A stretch of 64,000 bases of DNA from a virus. Position 1 is the first letter of the stretch. Each line of letters opens with the position of its first letter. Shown here one piece after another: positions 20,295 to 30,603 of this stretch. The notes beneath the pieces are model-generated. The model saw only the letters and a list, made by a program, of their open reading frames with translations. It ran no database searches and had not been told where the DNA came from. The position numbers and the translations under genes are program-made. The stretch is from positions 1 through 64,000 of IMG/VR virus record IMGVR_UViG_3300044695_006747; one strand, 5' to 3'.

Positions 20295-21689
20295 ATGCCA
20301 GTTAATACAAGATTACAAGTAAGAAGAGGCACAGCATCATCATGGACAAGTGCGGATCCTATACTGTATGCTGGTGAAATCGGATATGAAACAGATACTG
20401 GTCGTATCAAAATAGGCGATGGAACCACAGTATGGTCAAGTTTAGATTATAATGCAGTTGTACCGTCTAGTTTTCTGGCTGGCAGTGGTTTGAGTGTTAG
20501 CGTTGCTGCTGATGGATCAACAGTAACATATAGCTTAAGCGATCCAACAATACAGGCTAGCGACATAACAGATTTTAATAGTGCTGTTAGTGGTTTATTG
20601 CCGGTTAAAAATATCACATCTGGCAGTGGCATTAGTGTTAATAATGTTGCTGGCAATTTTACTATATCTTTAAGTGATCCAACAATTCAGGTTGCTGATA
20701 TAACAGATTTTATTGATGGTGTGAATGATCGAGTAGCAGATCTAATTACTGCTGGTAATGGTATTCAGCTGACATATACTGATAATGGTAACGATACTAG
20801 TTCTTTAAATGTTGCTGTTACCGGTATTAGCTTAAGTAATCATACCCATACCTTATCGGCCATCACGGACGTAACAGCATCTGCTACAGAAGTAAATTAT
20901 TTAGATGGTAGTATTCCAGGCACTGGGGTGGCTGGTAAAGCGGTTGTTTTAGATAGTAATCTGAACATATCAAATCTCGGTACAGTTAGCACAACAGGAA
21001 CATTAACAGTTGGCGGAGATCTTATTGTTAATGGAACAACCACAACAGTTAATAGTACAGTAACTACTATTGATGATCCTATACTAACATTAGGCGGAGA
21101 TACTGCTCCTGGTAGTGACGATAATAAAGATCGTGGTATAGAATTCCGCTACTATAATGGTAGTGCTAAAGTTGGATTTTTCGGATACGATGACAGTACT
21201 GGTAAATTCACATTTATTCCAGACGCTACAAATAGTAGTGAGGTATTTAGTGGAACAAAGGGTGAGGTTGATGCTAATGTAGACTGGACTAATATTCTTA
21301 ATAAACCAGATCCAGTAGTTAGTGTTAATCTAACAGGAGATGTTACTGGTAGCGGTAATTTGACCATGACCGATTTGGCTGGTGGCACAATTAATCTTAG
21401 CACCACAATAAGTAGCAATAGTGTTGCTCTTGGCACAGATACTACTGGTAATTATGTTGCTAGTGTGACTAATGGTAGTTATATTACTGGTGGAGATGGA
21501 GGTAGCGAAGGAGCAGCTTTAACATTAGCTGTAGATGCTACTACAACTAATACTGGTAGTAAGGTTGTGGCTAGAGATGCTAGTGGTAATTTTGCGGCCG
21601 GTATTGTGACCGCTAGTGGGCTAACCGGAGTTAATAGTAGTAATCCTGTGGTTATTAGTTATGCTACTATTGATGGAGGTTCGCCATAA
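20295..21689 (+). CDS. Tail fibre with tropism-determinant-type N-terminus
   Basis: 464 aa. Residues 1-55 (TRLQVRRGTASSWTSADP, then LYAGEIGYETDTGRIKIGDG) match the N-terminal trimerisation domain first described in the Bordetella phage Mtd protein and common at the base of phage fibres. The rest is Gly/Ser/Thr/Asn-rich beta repeats, including a NHTHTLSAITDV collar-like segment. Strong ribosome site TGGAG. It probably forms trimeric fibres. Confidence 0.8.
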   Translation: MPVNTRLQVRRGTASSWTSADPILYAGEIGYETDTGRIKIGDGTTVWSSLDYNAVVPSSFLAGSGLSVSVAADGSTVTYSLSDPTIQASDITDFNSAVSGLLPVKNITSGSGISVNNVAGNFTISLSDPTIQVADITDFIDGVNDRVADLITAGNGIQLTYTDNGNDTSSLNVAVTGISLSNHTHTLSAITDVTASATEVNYLDGSIPGTGVAGKAVVLDSNLNISNLGTVSTTGTLTVGGDLIVNGTTTTVNSTVTTIDDPILTLGGDTAPGSDDNKDRGIEFRYYNGSAKVGFFGYDDSTGKFTFIPDATNSSEVFSGTKGEVDANVDWTNILNKPDPVVSVNLTGDVTGSGNLTMTDLAGGTINLSTTISSNSVALGTDTTGNYVASVTNGSYITGGDGGSEGAALTLAVDATTTNTGSKVVARDASGNFAAGIVTASGLTGVNSSNPVVISYATIDGGSP

Positions 21690-21764
21690 TAGATTCTTTA
21701 TATTGACAATTTTATTATAGTATCTTATCATATTATGATACATTAGGACTATTAGGGCCACTCT

Positions 21765-24700
21765 ATGCCAGTTAATACTACTATAAAAATTCGTAAAGGG
21801 ACAGAAAGCGAATGGCAAAGTTCTAATCCAGTTTTATCTAGTGGTGAACCAGGATATGTTACCGATAGTAATAGATTTAAAATTGGAGATGGATCCTCTA
21901 ATTGGAATTCGTTAAGTTATGCAAGCGTTGTTCCGAGCGGATTTTTAGCTGGTAGCGGTATATCTTTAAGTTTAGGAAATAATGGATCATCATTAACGAT
22001 CTCTTCCACTGGCGTAATTACTGTTTCTAATTATGGAGACAATAGATTATTGACCAGCGATGGAACAAGTACTGGAATTAATGCTGAGAATAATTTATCG
22101 TTTGATGGAAGTTTATTAAGTGTTAGTGGTAATTTTATAGCTCGCACAGGAATAGTTGATTTATTGTCTTTCAATACCAATAATGGGGCTGTATCTGTTC
22201 AGGGAGAAATTGGATGGAACAGTACAGAAGGAACAGTTGACATAGCACTAGAAGACAACGTCGCTGTTCAAATTAATGAACATCGAATACTAAGAGTTAG
22301 AAATACAACTAGTGGCACACTATATAAAGGACAGGTTGTTTATGCTAGTGGTGTCCATGCCAATGGTATAATTACTCCTAATTTGTATGTTGCTGATGGT
22401 TCTATACAAGAGATACGTTTTATAGGTATGATGCTAGCTGATGTTAGCGTTAATAACAATGGATATGCTATTGATTTTGGTCATGTAAATAATATCGATA
22501 CTCGTGGTAATGTGGTCACCAACTATTCTGTTGGTGATGAGACATGGGCTGACGGAGATATTCTTTATGTTCATCCAACAGTAGCTGGAAAACTGACTAA
22601 AGTTGAACCAAAACATGCTATTAGTGTTGCTTACGTATTGGATGCTGCTAGTAATGGTAAAATATTTGCTCGACCAACTAATTTTGGAGATTTAAATCAA
22701 TTACACGATGTGAATATTAGCGGGGCTACAAACGGACAATTTTTACAATACAATTCAGTTACAGATTATTGGGTTCCTAGCTCTAGTGGGAATTTTAGTT
22801 CTTTAACAATTAATAACAATCAAATAGTTGTTGGAACAGGAGTTGCTAATCACGTAGCATATTGGAATAGTACTAGTGGAATAGTGGCTGATAGCGGCCA
22901 GTTATACTGGGACTCTACTAATAATAGATTAGGAATAGGTACGTCTTCTCCATCTGATTTCATAAATATAAGCGGATCCACTGGCTCTGCGGCAGGTATC
23001 AAATTCGATAATTTAGATGGATATGGAGGATCAATACAAGGAGATAATGCTAGTCTATATTTTTATTCTAATAATAGTACACTTGTGTATTCTATTAAAA
23101 ATAATAAAATTAGAATGAACGATGGTGGTGCTACATCTACAGCAATAGAATTGACTAGTAATGGGAGTATTTCACAAGATGGTAATGGTGGAGGACTAAC
23201 ATTTTCTGGAACAACAGCTAAACTAAGCAATGGACTACATGTTACTGCTGGTAATGTTGGTATAGGTACTGTAACTCCTTCTTCCATACTTGATATATCA
23301 CAAAATGATGCTATCCTAAAAATTGGTGATGCTTCTAGTAATGCTGGCACAGGTCCAAGAATACAAATAACTAGTAAATATGGAGCCACAGATACTTCAG
23401 CTTATTTAGGATATAGTTATTATAATAACAAAACATATTTACAGCATGGAAGAGCCGGTGTTGGCGGGGTTGAATTGCGAACAGCCAATGGTACTCCTCG
23501 TTTATATATTGAGGATACTACTGGATATGTAGGAATAGGAACATCGTCACCAACCTCTATATTAACTGTTTCTGGTATTATTCAACTAACTGATACGGCA
23601 GGAAACAGGGTTCAGTTTTTTAGGGGTGGTGGTACACAATATGATTATAGTATAGCAAAAGAGGGAAATCATTTAGCGATTTCAACAGCAAATGATGGAT
23701 CAACATTTAGATACACCCAATTTGGATATCATTCTGGCAGTACATGGACTCCAAAAACTGTTATCAATAATTATAATGGTAGTGTTGGCATAGGAACAAC
23801 AAGCCCAAGTGCTCAATTTCATACAATAGGTACAGGTATATTTACGAGCGGCTTAGGAATAGGAACCACAAGCCCAGCGACAATACTACACGCGTACAAT
23901 CCTGTTTCGTCTTCTAGTCTAAGCGAGGTTGCTAGGTTTGGATCATCAGGGGTTTATGATGGTAATTTTAGAATTATGGTTGGCTCAACATCTGATAGAG
24001 GAGGAGAATTAAGATACTACGAAGGAAGCACAGAATACTCCAGAGTTAACTTTGATGTTAATAGAATAGATTTTATTACTAGAGGAGCGTATCCTATTAA
24101 TTTCCTAACTAATAATAATGGAAATGAAGGACATAATTTACGCATGACTATAACCAGTGCTGGTAATGTTGGTATAAATACAGCATCTCCAACTAGTCAT
24201 TTACACGTTAATGGTAGTGGATATTTTGCTAGTGGACTTAAAGCTAGTGGAGTATTTAATATTGATAATATAAGTTTGGACGGTAATGAGATTACATCAA
24301 ATACCAATATGGTGCTTAGGGCGCAAACATCAACTGCTGAAATAGGCCTATTTTCTCAAAGAGTATATTTTGGTGGACAAAGTATTGGGGCAGTAATTAT
24401 GTCAGAAAATTTAATTGGCGGAGAAGTGGGACTTATAACCGAAAATGATGATTCTATAGCTGTTTGGAGACCAAATGAAAATGCTTTTTGTTACGGTGGT
24501 GGGGTTACTGGTAATGAGCCTATAATTGTTAGCGATAATAAAGTTGGCATAGGATATACAACATCTTCGCTACCTTTTGTATACAATTTTCAAGTTGCTG
24601 GTACTGGCAATTTTACTCAAAATCTTTTAGTGAATGGAACTGGCGTTAGCATAAGCGGACATACCCATATTGTTAGTGATATTACAGATTTTTCAACGGG

Positions 24701-25583
24701 AGTAGCAGATGAAGTAAGCACAACGCTATCTGCTGGAACCGGAATATTATTAGACTATAATAGTGGAACTGATACATTAACAGTTAGTATTAGTGGATTA
24801 ATTAATAATCCAACAGATAACCGTATTTTGACTAGTAGAGACAATACAACCACGGGAATCGATGCAGAACCAAATCTAACATTTGATGGAACTAACTTAA
24901 CTTCACCTTATTTGGTATCTAGTAATGCTTCTGGTGACGAAGGAGGAGAAATACAATTAGCCAAACCGCCAAATGGAACTTTGTCTGGCGGAGTAACTAT
25001 TGATGCTTATCAAAATAAACTTAGATTTTTTGAACAAGGTGGTAGCGCTCGCGGGTTCTATTTAGATCTAACCGAAGGTGTGGGAGGAGCATCAACTCCG
25101 TTAAAGACAAAAAGCTTATCACTATTCACAGCCCTAGATAATCAACCTCCAGCATCGGCATTCGCAACACTAGATACTAGAAATAGTATTGCTGTTTTAG
25201 ATTTCGATGACACGACAGAAGAAAGTTGTGTTTTTATTGGGGTTATTCCAGACAACGCTAATCTGTCATCAGGTCTTTCAGTACGAATTAATTGGATGGC
25301 AACAAGCGCAACAACAGGAAGTTGTCGATGGGGTGTTCGGTTCGAAAAAATGACAACAGACTTAGACTCTGACTCATTTGATACGGCTACTGAAGCACAT
25401 TCAACTACCAATGGAACTGCCGGAATCCCAACAATCACCACATTGACTTGCACATCAATAGATAGTATAGTTGCTGGTGATTTCTTTAGAATTAAGATCT
25501 ATAGAGATGTTAGTGATACTACTAACGATACTATGACAGGAGATGCTGAACTAATATCTGTAGAAGTTAGGAGTGTACTATAA
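21765..25583 (+). CDS. Large tail fibre with GIGTxSP repeats
   Basis: 1272 aa. The N-terminal domain (IKIRKGTESEWQSSNP, then SSGEPGYVTDSNRFKIGDG) is paralogous to the fibre at 20295. The shaft carries at least six modules beginning VGIGTxSPxxxLxV (for example LGIGTSSPSDF, VGIGTTSPSAQFH, VGINTASPTSHLHV), a repeat typical of elongated phage fibres. The C-terminus (from about residue 1110) is a distinct domain and probably the receptor-binding head. It overlaps the lectin gene by one base (TAATG). Confidence 0.85.
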   Translation: MPVNTTIKIRKGTESEWQSSNPVLSSGEPGYVTDSNRFKIGDGSSNWNSLSYASVVPSGFLAGSGISLSLGNNGSSLTISSTGVITVSNYGDNRLLTSDGTSTGINAENNLSFDGSLLSVSGNFIARTGIVDLLSFNTNNGAVSVQGEIGWNSTEGTVDIALEDNVAVQINEHRILRVRNTTSGTLYKGQVVYASGVHANGIITPNLYVADGSIQEIRFIGMMLADVSVNNNGYAIDFGHVNNIDTRGNVVTNYSVGDETWADGDILYVHPTVAGKLTKVEPKHAISVAYVLDAASNGKIFARPTNFGDLNQLHDVNISGATNGQFLQYNSVTDYWVPSSSGNFSSLTINNNQIVVGTGVANHVAYWNSTSGIVADSGQLYWDSTNNRLGIGTSSPSDFINISGSTGSAAGIKFDNLDGYGGSIQGDNASLYFYSNNSTLVYSIKNNKIRMNDGGATSTAIELTSNGSISQDGNGGGLTFSGTTAKLSNGLHVTAGNVGIGTVTPSSILDISQNDAILKIGDASSNAGTGPRIQITSKYGATDTSAYLGYSYYNNKTYLQHGRAGVGGVELRTANGTPRLYIEDTTGYVGIGTSSPTSILTVSGIIQLTDTAGNRVQFFRGGGTQYDYSIAKEGNHLAISTANDGSTFRYTQFGYHSGSTWTPKTVINNYNGSVGIGTTSPSAQFHTIGTGIFTSGLGIGTTSPATILHAYNPVSSSSLSEVARFGSSGVYDGNFRIMVGSTSDRGGELRYYEGSTEYSRVNFDVNRIDFITRGAYPINFLTNNNGNEGHNLRMTITSAGNVGINTASPTSHLHVNGSGYFASGLKASGVFNIDNISLDGNEITSNTNMVLRAQTSTAEIGLFSQRVYFGGQSIGAVIMSENLIGGEVGLITENDDSIAVWRPNENAFCYGGGVTGNEPIIVSDNKVGIGYTTSSLPFVYNFQVAGTGNFTQNLLVNGTGVSISGHTHIVSDITDFSTGVADEVSTTLSAGTGILLDYNSGTDTLTVSISGLINNPTDNRILTSRDNTTTGIDAEPNLTFDGTNLTSPYLVSSNASGDEGGEIQLAKPPNGTLSGGVTIDAYQNKLRFFEQGGSARGFYLDLTEGVGGASTPLKTKSLSLFTALDNQPPASAFATLDTRNSIAVLDFDDTTEESCVFIGVIPDNANLSSGLSVRINWMATSATTGSCRWGVRFEKMTTDLDSDSFDTATEAHSTTNGTAGIPTITTLTCTSIDSIVAGDFFRIKIYRDVSDTTNDTMTGDAELISVEVRSVL

Positions 25584-26227
25584 TGGCATACTCTTTTAAT
25601 GGCTCAAATCAATATTTTAGCACTGTAACTGGTAGTCTATTCTCTGATTTGCCAATAACGATGGCTTGTTGGTTTATAACGTCTAACACTACTACTAATC
25701 AAGGATTATTGAATATTTGCGATAATACTACTGGAGGGCAAGGCATACGCTTAAATGCACAAGGAGCAGTAGCCGGTGACCCTATTCGTATTCTGTCGGT
25801 CGGAACCGCTACTGGAGCTGCTGATACCACAACTGGTTTTACGGCAAACACATGGACCCATGCTTGTGGTGTCTTTGCTAGTACGACCAGTCGTACTGTT
25901 TATATTAATGGGGGTAGTTCTGGTACTAATGCTACTAATTCTAGTGGTACCGGAGAAGATAGATTATTTCAAGGAGTGACTCGCGCAGCATCAGCATTTA
26001 CTAACTATTTTAGTGGATCATTAGCAGAAGTCGGAGTATGGAATGCTGCCTTAACAGCCGATGAGGTTTTATCTTTATCACGAGGAATCAGTCCATCATT
26101 AATAAGACCACAGAGTTTGACTATTTATGCTCCTTTAGTTAGAGATCTTATAGACAGAAGAAGTGGACTAACAATTACTAATAATAACACAGCAATAGTT
26201 TCTGATCATACAAGGATTTATTTATGA
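25583..26227 (+). CDS. LamG/concanavalin-like lectin protein
   Basis: 214 aa. It has the jelly-roll lectin pattern: MAYSFNGSNQYFST, ITMACWFITS, NTWTHACGVFAS, SRTVYINGGSSGT, then GSLAEVGVWNAALTADEV. These are the canonical LamG_3 strands. It is a probable carbohydrate-binding tip protein for the preceding fibre, with which it overlaps. The conserved WxHxxxVF-like site supports sugar binding. Confidence 0.8.
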   Translation: MAYSFNGSNQYFSTVTGSLFSDLPITMACWFITSNTTTNQGLLNICDNTTGGQGIRLNAQGAVAGDPIRILSVGTATGAADTTTGFTANTWTHACGVFASTTSRTVYINGGSSGTNATNSSGTGEDRLFQGVTRAASAFTNYFSGSLAEVGVWNAALTADEVLSLSRGISPSLIRPQSLTIYAPLVRDLIDRRSGLTITNNNTAIVSDHTRIYL

Positions 26228-26643
26228 CATTATATTATCATAAAAATAACTACGAAATAAAAAATTTAGATGATTCTTTGATTCAAGGATGGTTAGAGGC
26301 TGATAATCCCAAGAAGGATCAATGGATATTATTGCCTCCTCAACCAAGCGAGAACCACTATTGGAGTAGTGGTGAGTGGATCCTACAAGCCATACCAATA
26401 CCAGAAAGTGTGAGTGCTAGACAAATAAGATTATGGCTAATAAATAATGGATTTCAATTAATTCAAGTAGAAAATGCTATTAATAACATACAAGATCCAA
26501 TAACACGAGAAACTGTAAAAGTAGAGTGGGAGTATGCTCCGTATATTGAAAGAAATCATCCAATGCTCATACCTTTAGCACGGGCTCTTGGATTAACGGA
26601 AAATCAAGTAGATCAAGCTTTTATACAAGCTCAACATATATGA
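26224..26643 (+). CDS. Fibre-associated conserved phage protein
   Basis: 139 aa. The C-terminal half (SARQIRLWLINNGFQLIQVE, then WEYAPYIERNHPMLIPLARA and LGLTENQVDQAF) is a motif set found next to fibre genes in many phages. The N-terminal part has a short domain of the kind found in tail-fibre assembly proteins (EADNPKKDQW, WSSGEWIL). It is a probable fibre chaperone or small tail protein. It overlaps both neighbours by 4 nt (ATGA). Confidence 0.65.
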   Translation: MTLYYHKNNYEIKNLDDSLIQGWLEADNPKKDQWILLPPQPSENHYWSSGEWILQAIPIPESVSARQIRLWLINNGFQLIQVENAINNIQDPITRETVKVEWEYAPYIERNHPMLIPLARALGLTENQVDQAFIQAQHI

Positions 26644-28043
26644 TATTTAAAATAAGAAATACTCATCTTAGATCAGATGGAACTAATTTTTTTGTTAGAT
26701 ATATTCCTCAAGTTAGTAGTAGCAGTAGTAGCTCTTCTATAGGATCTAGCAGTAGTTCTTCAGCGGGATCTAGTAGTAGTTCTGGTCAGATAACTACTAT
26801 ATTGGCTTGTGGTTTTGGAAGTTTTCCTGATGGACAATTTTCTATTGCTGGAACATATAATGGATATGATTATTACACCTTGATCGATGGTGCCACAACA
26901 TGGTATTTGTACTATGATTTAAGTAATACTAGATATGCCATATCTAATATGCTTAATGGATCAACATACTACTGGAATACCACTAATTATATATATAATG
27001 ACTGGACAGTTTCCTATGGGTCGGTACCAGGAGGAGACACATACGACTATGATTTAACCTCTCAGTGTCCTCAGTCCTCAAGTAGCAGTAGCAGTCAGGG
27101 AAGTAGCACTTCCGGGCCCAATAATATTCTTGCTTGCGGTTTTGGTAGCTTTAATGATGGTCAATTTGCCAGCGCAGGATATTACAATGATTACGAGTAT
27201 TATACATTAGTAGATGGAGCTACAACGTGGTATTTATACTATGATAATACTCAATATGTAATTTCTGTTTCTCTAGGTGGAACAATATATTATTATGCAT
27301 CTAGTTATGTTTATAACGATTGGATTCCATCATCAGGAGTATCTCCCGGAGGAGATACTTATGATTACAGTGTTACCTCCCAATGTCCGCAAACTAGTAG
27401 CAGCGGAAGCGGTAACACAGAAGGGCCAACCAGTATACTAGCGTGTAATTTTGGTGCTTTCGGCGATGTTCAGTTTTTAAGCGCAGGATATTATAATAAT
27501 TATGAGTATTATTCATATTATGATGGTGCCACAACATGGTATTTATGGTATGATCTCATTAACAATGCCTCCTATATAGACCCCACTTTGGGTAATACTT
27601 CTACTAATTCTTATAACTTATCTGGTTCGGTATATATTGGGGGATTATGGAATGCATATTATGGTAGTCCAAACGGAGGAACCACATACGACTACAGTAT
27701 AACATCAGTCTGTCCTCAATCCAGTAGTAGTAGTGGCAGTAGCGTGTCTGGTCCAAGTAGCATATTAGCTTGTGGTTTTGGAAGCATAAGTGACGGTCAG
27801 TTCACAGTTGCTGGATACTATAATAATCACGAATATTACTCATATTATGACATGAATAACGCAACAACTTGGTATTTATACTACGATAGCGGCAATTCTA
27901 ATTATGCTATATCAACAGCTCTAGGTAGTACAGCATATTATACCGGAATAGGTTATCTGACAAGTGGTTGGACCGTTGGAATAGGAAACAGTCCGGGAGG
28001 AGATACTTATGATTATACAACAACTTCAAATTGTCTACCATGA
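26640..28043 (+). CDS. Four-repeat adhesin with Ser-rich linkers
   Basis: 467 aa. After a 25-residue N-terminal anchor and a poly-Ser stalk, four homologous domains of about 90 residues follow (54-145, 163-251, 266-360, 375-467). Each starts ILACxFG and ends in a CP or CLP. Each has a D-GATTWYLYYD-like core (repeat 4 has MNNATTWYLYYD), many Tyr and one Cys near each end, which suggests one disulfide per domain. Linkers are Ser/Gly stretches, good candidates for O-glycosylation. The domain is not one I can name. It is probably a displayed adhesin. Confidence 0.7.
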   Translation: MIFKIRNTHLRSDGTNFFVRYIPQVSSSSSSSSIGSSSSSSAGSSSSSGQITTILACGFGSFPDGQFSIAGTYNGYDYYTLIDGATTWYLYYDLSNTRYAISNMLNGSTYYWNTTNYIYNDWTVSYGSVPGGDTYDYDLTSQCPQSSSSSSSQGSSTSGPNNILACGFGSFNDGQFASAGYYNDYEYYTLVDGATTWYLYYDNTQYVISVSLGGTIYYYASSYVYNDWIPSSGVSPGGDTYDYSVTSQCPQTSSSGSGNTEGPTSILACNFGAFGDVQFLSAGYYNNYEYYSYYDGATTWYLWYDLINNASYIDPTLGNTSTNSYNLSGSVYIGGLWNAYYGSPNGGTTYDYSITSVCPQSSSSSGSSVSGPSSILACGFGSISDGQFTVAGYYNNHEYYSYYDMNNATTWYLYYDSGNSNYAISTALGSTAYYTGIGYLTSGWTVGIGNSPGGDTYDYTTTSNCLP

Positions 28044-28055
28044 TAGAGTATTTTT

Positions 28056-29378
28056 ATGAAAAGCTATGTAATTAGTTTAAATAGAAGACAAGATAGATTA
28101 AATCAATTTTATAACGACCTACCTAAAGATTGGCCATACGCTAAACCAATAGTATACAATGCTATAGCTGGAAAACAGTGTAACCCTCCTTCTTGGTGGA
28201 ATCAAGGTGGAGGAGCATGGGGATGTTATAAAAGTCATATGAATATTATAGAACAAGAATTAAATAATGATCCTAAGGAAGAAAATATTCTAATTTTCGA
28301 AGATGATGCAATCTTTTGTGAAAATTTTGTTTTCAAAATGCAAAGTTTTTTAAGTATGGTTCCCAAAGATGCTGATCAAATATATTTAGGAGGACAGCAT
28401 TTGAAACCACCAACAGATCAAGGATCAATATATTTAGCGAATAATATAAATAGAACGCATGGTTATATAGTTACAAAAAGGGGTTTATTAACACTATATA
28501 GATGGCTCAATGAAACTAAAGACTGGCCGAATAAATGCCATATAGACCATCATTATGGTCGTGCTCATAGGGATAAAAAAATTATTGCTTATACACCGAA
28601 AGAATGGCTAATAGGACAAAGAGCTGATAATCAGTCCGATGTTAGTTGGAAACCTGTAATAGAAAGATGGTGGCAGAGACCACTAGATAATAGTAATACT
28701 ACAAATAATCAACAGCCAATAATTAAAAATCAAGATATTTTTGTAGCAGTAATTGGTTTGCATAGAAGCGGATCTTCGTGTACGGCTATGATATTACATA
28801 AACTTGGAATTAATATGGGAGATAAACTCGGAGGATACGAAAGTAAAAACGGAGGCGGAGGAGAAGCACAAAGATTAGCTAGTATATGTGAACAAGCAGC
28901 TAGATTTCCATCAACTAATTTTACTTTAAATAAAGATATCATAAAACAAAAACTTAATGGATGGATTAATGAAAGAATGTTAAAAGCCAAAAGGCAGAAT
29001 ACAATTGCTGGAGGCAAGTATCCTCATTTATGTGCTATGGGAGATATATTACTAGATATTTTAGGAGATAGATTAAGAATTATACACTGTGATCGACCAT
29101 TAGAAGATTCAATAGATTCCTTGAAAAGAAGAAGTCAAAAATGCACAGGATGGTTAAATATTTCTGACGAACAAGCAGAAAATGTGCAAAAATGGTTATG
29201 GGAATCTAAAAATACATTTTTACAACAATTAAATCCTAAATTTATATATAATCTAAATCATTATGAATTAATGAATAATCCAGAACAACAAGTAGATAAT
29301 ATTATTAATTTTTTAAATATCGGCGTTACACAAGACCAAAGAAACAATGCAATAAAACATGTCAAAATTTCAGAATAA
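28056..29378 (+). CDS. GT25 glycosyltransferase-sulfotransferase fusion
   Basis: 440 aa. Residues 1-200 match glycosyltransferase family 25 (LPS and collagen galactosyltransferase type): SYVISLNRRQDRLNQFY, a Gly-rich WGCYKSH segment and the acidic EDDAIF (82-87). From about 228 a second domain has the P-loop of sulfotransferases (VIGLHRSGSSCTAMILHKLG), the 5'-phosphosulfate loop of PAPS-dependent enzymes, and a later 3'-phosphate-type segment (HCDRPLEDSIDSLKRRSQ). The protein probably adds and then sulfates a sugar. It overlaps the next gene by 20 nt. Confidence 0.8.
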   Translation: MKSYVISLNRRQDRLNQFYNDLPKDWPYAKPIVYNAIAGKQCNPPSWWNQGGGAWGCYKSHMNIIEQELNNDPKEENILIFEDDAIFCENFVFKMQSFLSMVPKDADQIYLGGQHLKPPTDQGSIYLANNINRTHGYIVTKRGLLTLYRWLNETKDWPNKCHIDHHYGRAHRDKKIIAYTPKEWLIGQRADNQSDVSWKPVIERWWQRPLDNSNTTNNQQPIIKNQDIFVAVIGLHRSGSSCTAMILHKLGINMGDKLGGYESKNGGGGEAQRLASICEQAARFPSTNFTLNKDIIKQKLNGWINERMLKAKRQNTIAGGKYPHLCAMGDILLDILGDRLRIIHCDRPLEDSIDSLKRRSQKCTGWLNISDEQAENVQKWLWESKNTFLQQLNPKFIYNLNHYELMNNPEQQVDNIINFLNIGVTQDQRNNAIKHVKISE

Positions 29379-30603
29379 TGCTATAATTATACTAAATATA
29401 GGTAATAAATCTATACACCCTAAAAGCAAACAATCAATTCAAGATGCTTGCAATAGATGGAATTGTGATTTCATAGAAGTAACTAATCCAATAAATAATT
29501 TGCATGTGTATTGGCAAAAATGCTATGTTTGTGAAAATTATCAACAGTATAACAGAATACTTCAATTAGATGGAGATATGCTGATTAGATGGAATGCTCC
29601 TAATCCATTTGATATTGTTCCCGAAGATAAATTCGGTATTGTTCTAGATAATCAGTTACCAGATAGCGAAAGAGCTAGACAAATAAAATTTTGGAGATCC
29701 AAAAATGCTAAAATTTGGGCAGATATAGAGAACACAGACCCTGTTCCGGATCAGGAGCATCTCAATGCTGGATTTTTATTATACAACACTAAACAACATC
29801 AGTACATATTTGATGAAGCTAAAAATATTGGACTTAAAGGAGATTGGTATAGTAAAGGCTTTCCAGAACAAACAGTATTGTCTATGTTATTAAAAAAATA
29901 CTATCAGGATAGATATATATTATCCTGTGATTGGAATTGTGTTTCTCAAAAAAGACCAGTTTTCCCCAAACACACAACAAGAGAATTATGTTGTTGGATC
30001 GGTCACTTTACTGGACCAAATCAAAAAAATCATAGAATTAATGGTAAATCATGGCAACCAACAGCAGCAGATTCAATTATTGAAAGATTACCGCAAGATA
30101 GAATAAATTATTTTGCTGAAATTGGCGTGAACTGTGGACATAATGCTAATTGTGTAATGCATTTTAATCCTAACACTTATGGAACTTTTATTGATAATTG
30201 GGGAGCTAAAATAGATGACAGCTATGTTTTAAGCAAGGATAAACTAGCACTATGGAATAGTCAAAAATGGATCAATGCAAAAAATCAAGCAATAACTCTA
30301 TTAGATAATTATCGATATAGAATAAATATAATTCACTCAGATCTATACGATGCTGCTAAAAATAATACTCAAAAATTTGATCTTGTGTATCTTGATGCTG
30401 ATCATTCGTATGAAGGAACAAAAAAAGCAATATCTTCTTGGATACCTCATGTTAACAAAGGAGGGTATATAGGTGGGCATGACTATGATCATCCAATGGA
30501 TCTGGCTGGTCACTGGGGAGTAAAAAAAGCTGTTAGAGAATTATTCGACAGTTCAGTTATAGAGCTTGGTCACGAATTTACTTGGTTCGTAAAAATTAAT
30601 TAA
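29359..30603 (+). CDS. GT8-like glycosyltransferase-methyltransferase fusion
   Basis: 414 aa. The N-terminal half resembles GT8 enzymes: ILQLDGDMLIRW (D71-x-D73 metal site), LNAGFLLYN and GFPEQTVLSMLL. From about 245 a class I SAM methyltransferase of the Methyltransf_24 type follows: YFAEIGVNCGHN (motif I), DLVYLDADHSYEG (motif II/post) and GGYIGGHDYDHP. The linker includes the Trp-rich end of the GT domain. It is coupled to the preceding fusion. Together they look like a two-protein, four-activity glycan path. Confidence 0.8.
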   Translation: MSKFQNNAIIILNIGNKSIHPKSKQSIQDACNRWNCDFIEVTNPINNLHVYWQKCYVCENYQQYNRILQLDGDMLIRWNAPNPFDIVPEDKFGIVLDNQLPDSERARQIKFWRSKNAKIWADIENTDPVPDQEHLNAGFLLYNTKQHQYIFDEAKNIGLKGDWYSKGFPEQTVLSMLLKKYYQDRYILSCDWNCVSQKRPVFPKHTTRELCCWIGHFTGPNQKNHRINGKSWQPTAADSIIERLPQDRINYFAEIGVNCGHNANCVMHFNPNTYGTFIDNWGAKIDDSYVLSKDKLALWNSQKWINAKNQAITLLDNYRYRINIIHSDLYDAAKNNTQKFDLVYLDADHSYEGTKKAISSWIPHVNKGGYIGGHDYDHPMDLAGHWGVKKAVRELFDSSVIELGHEFTWFVKIN

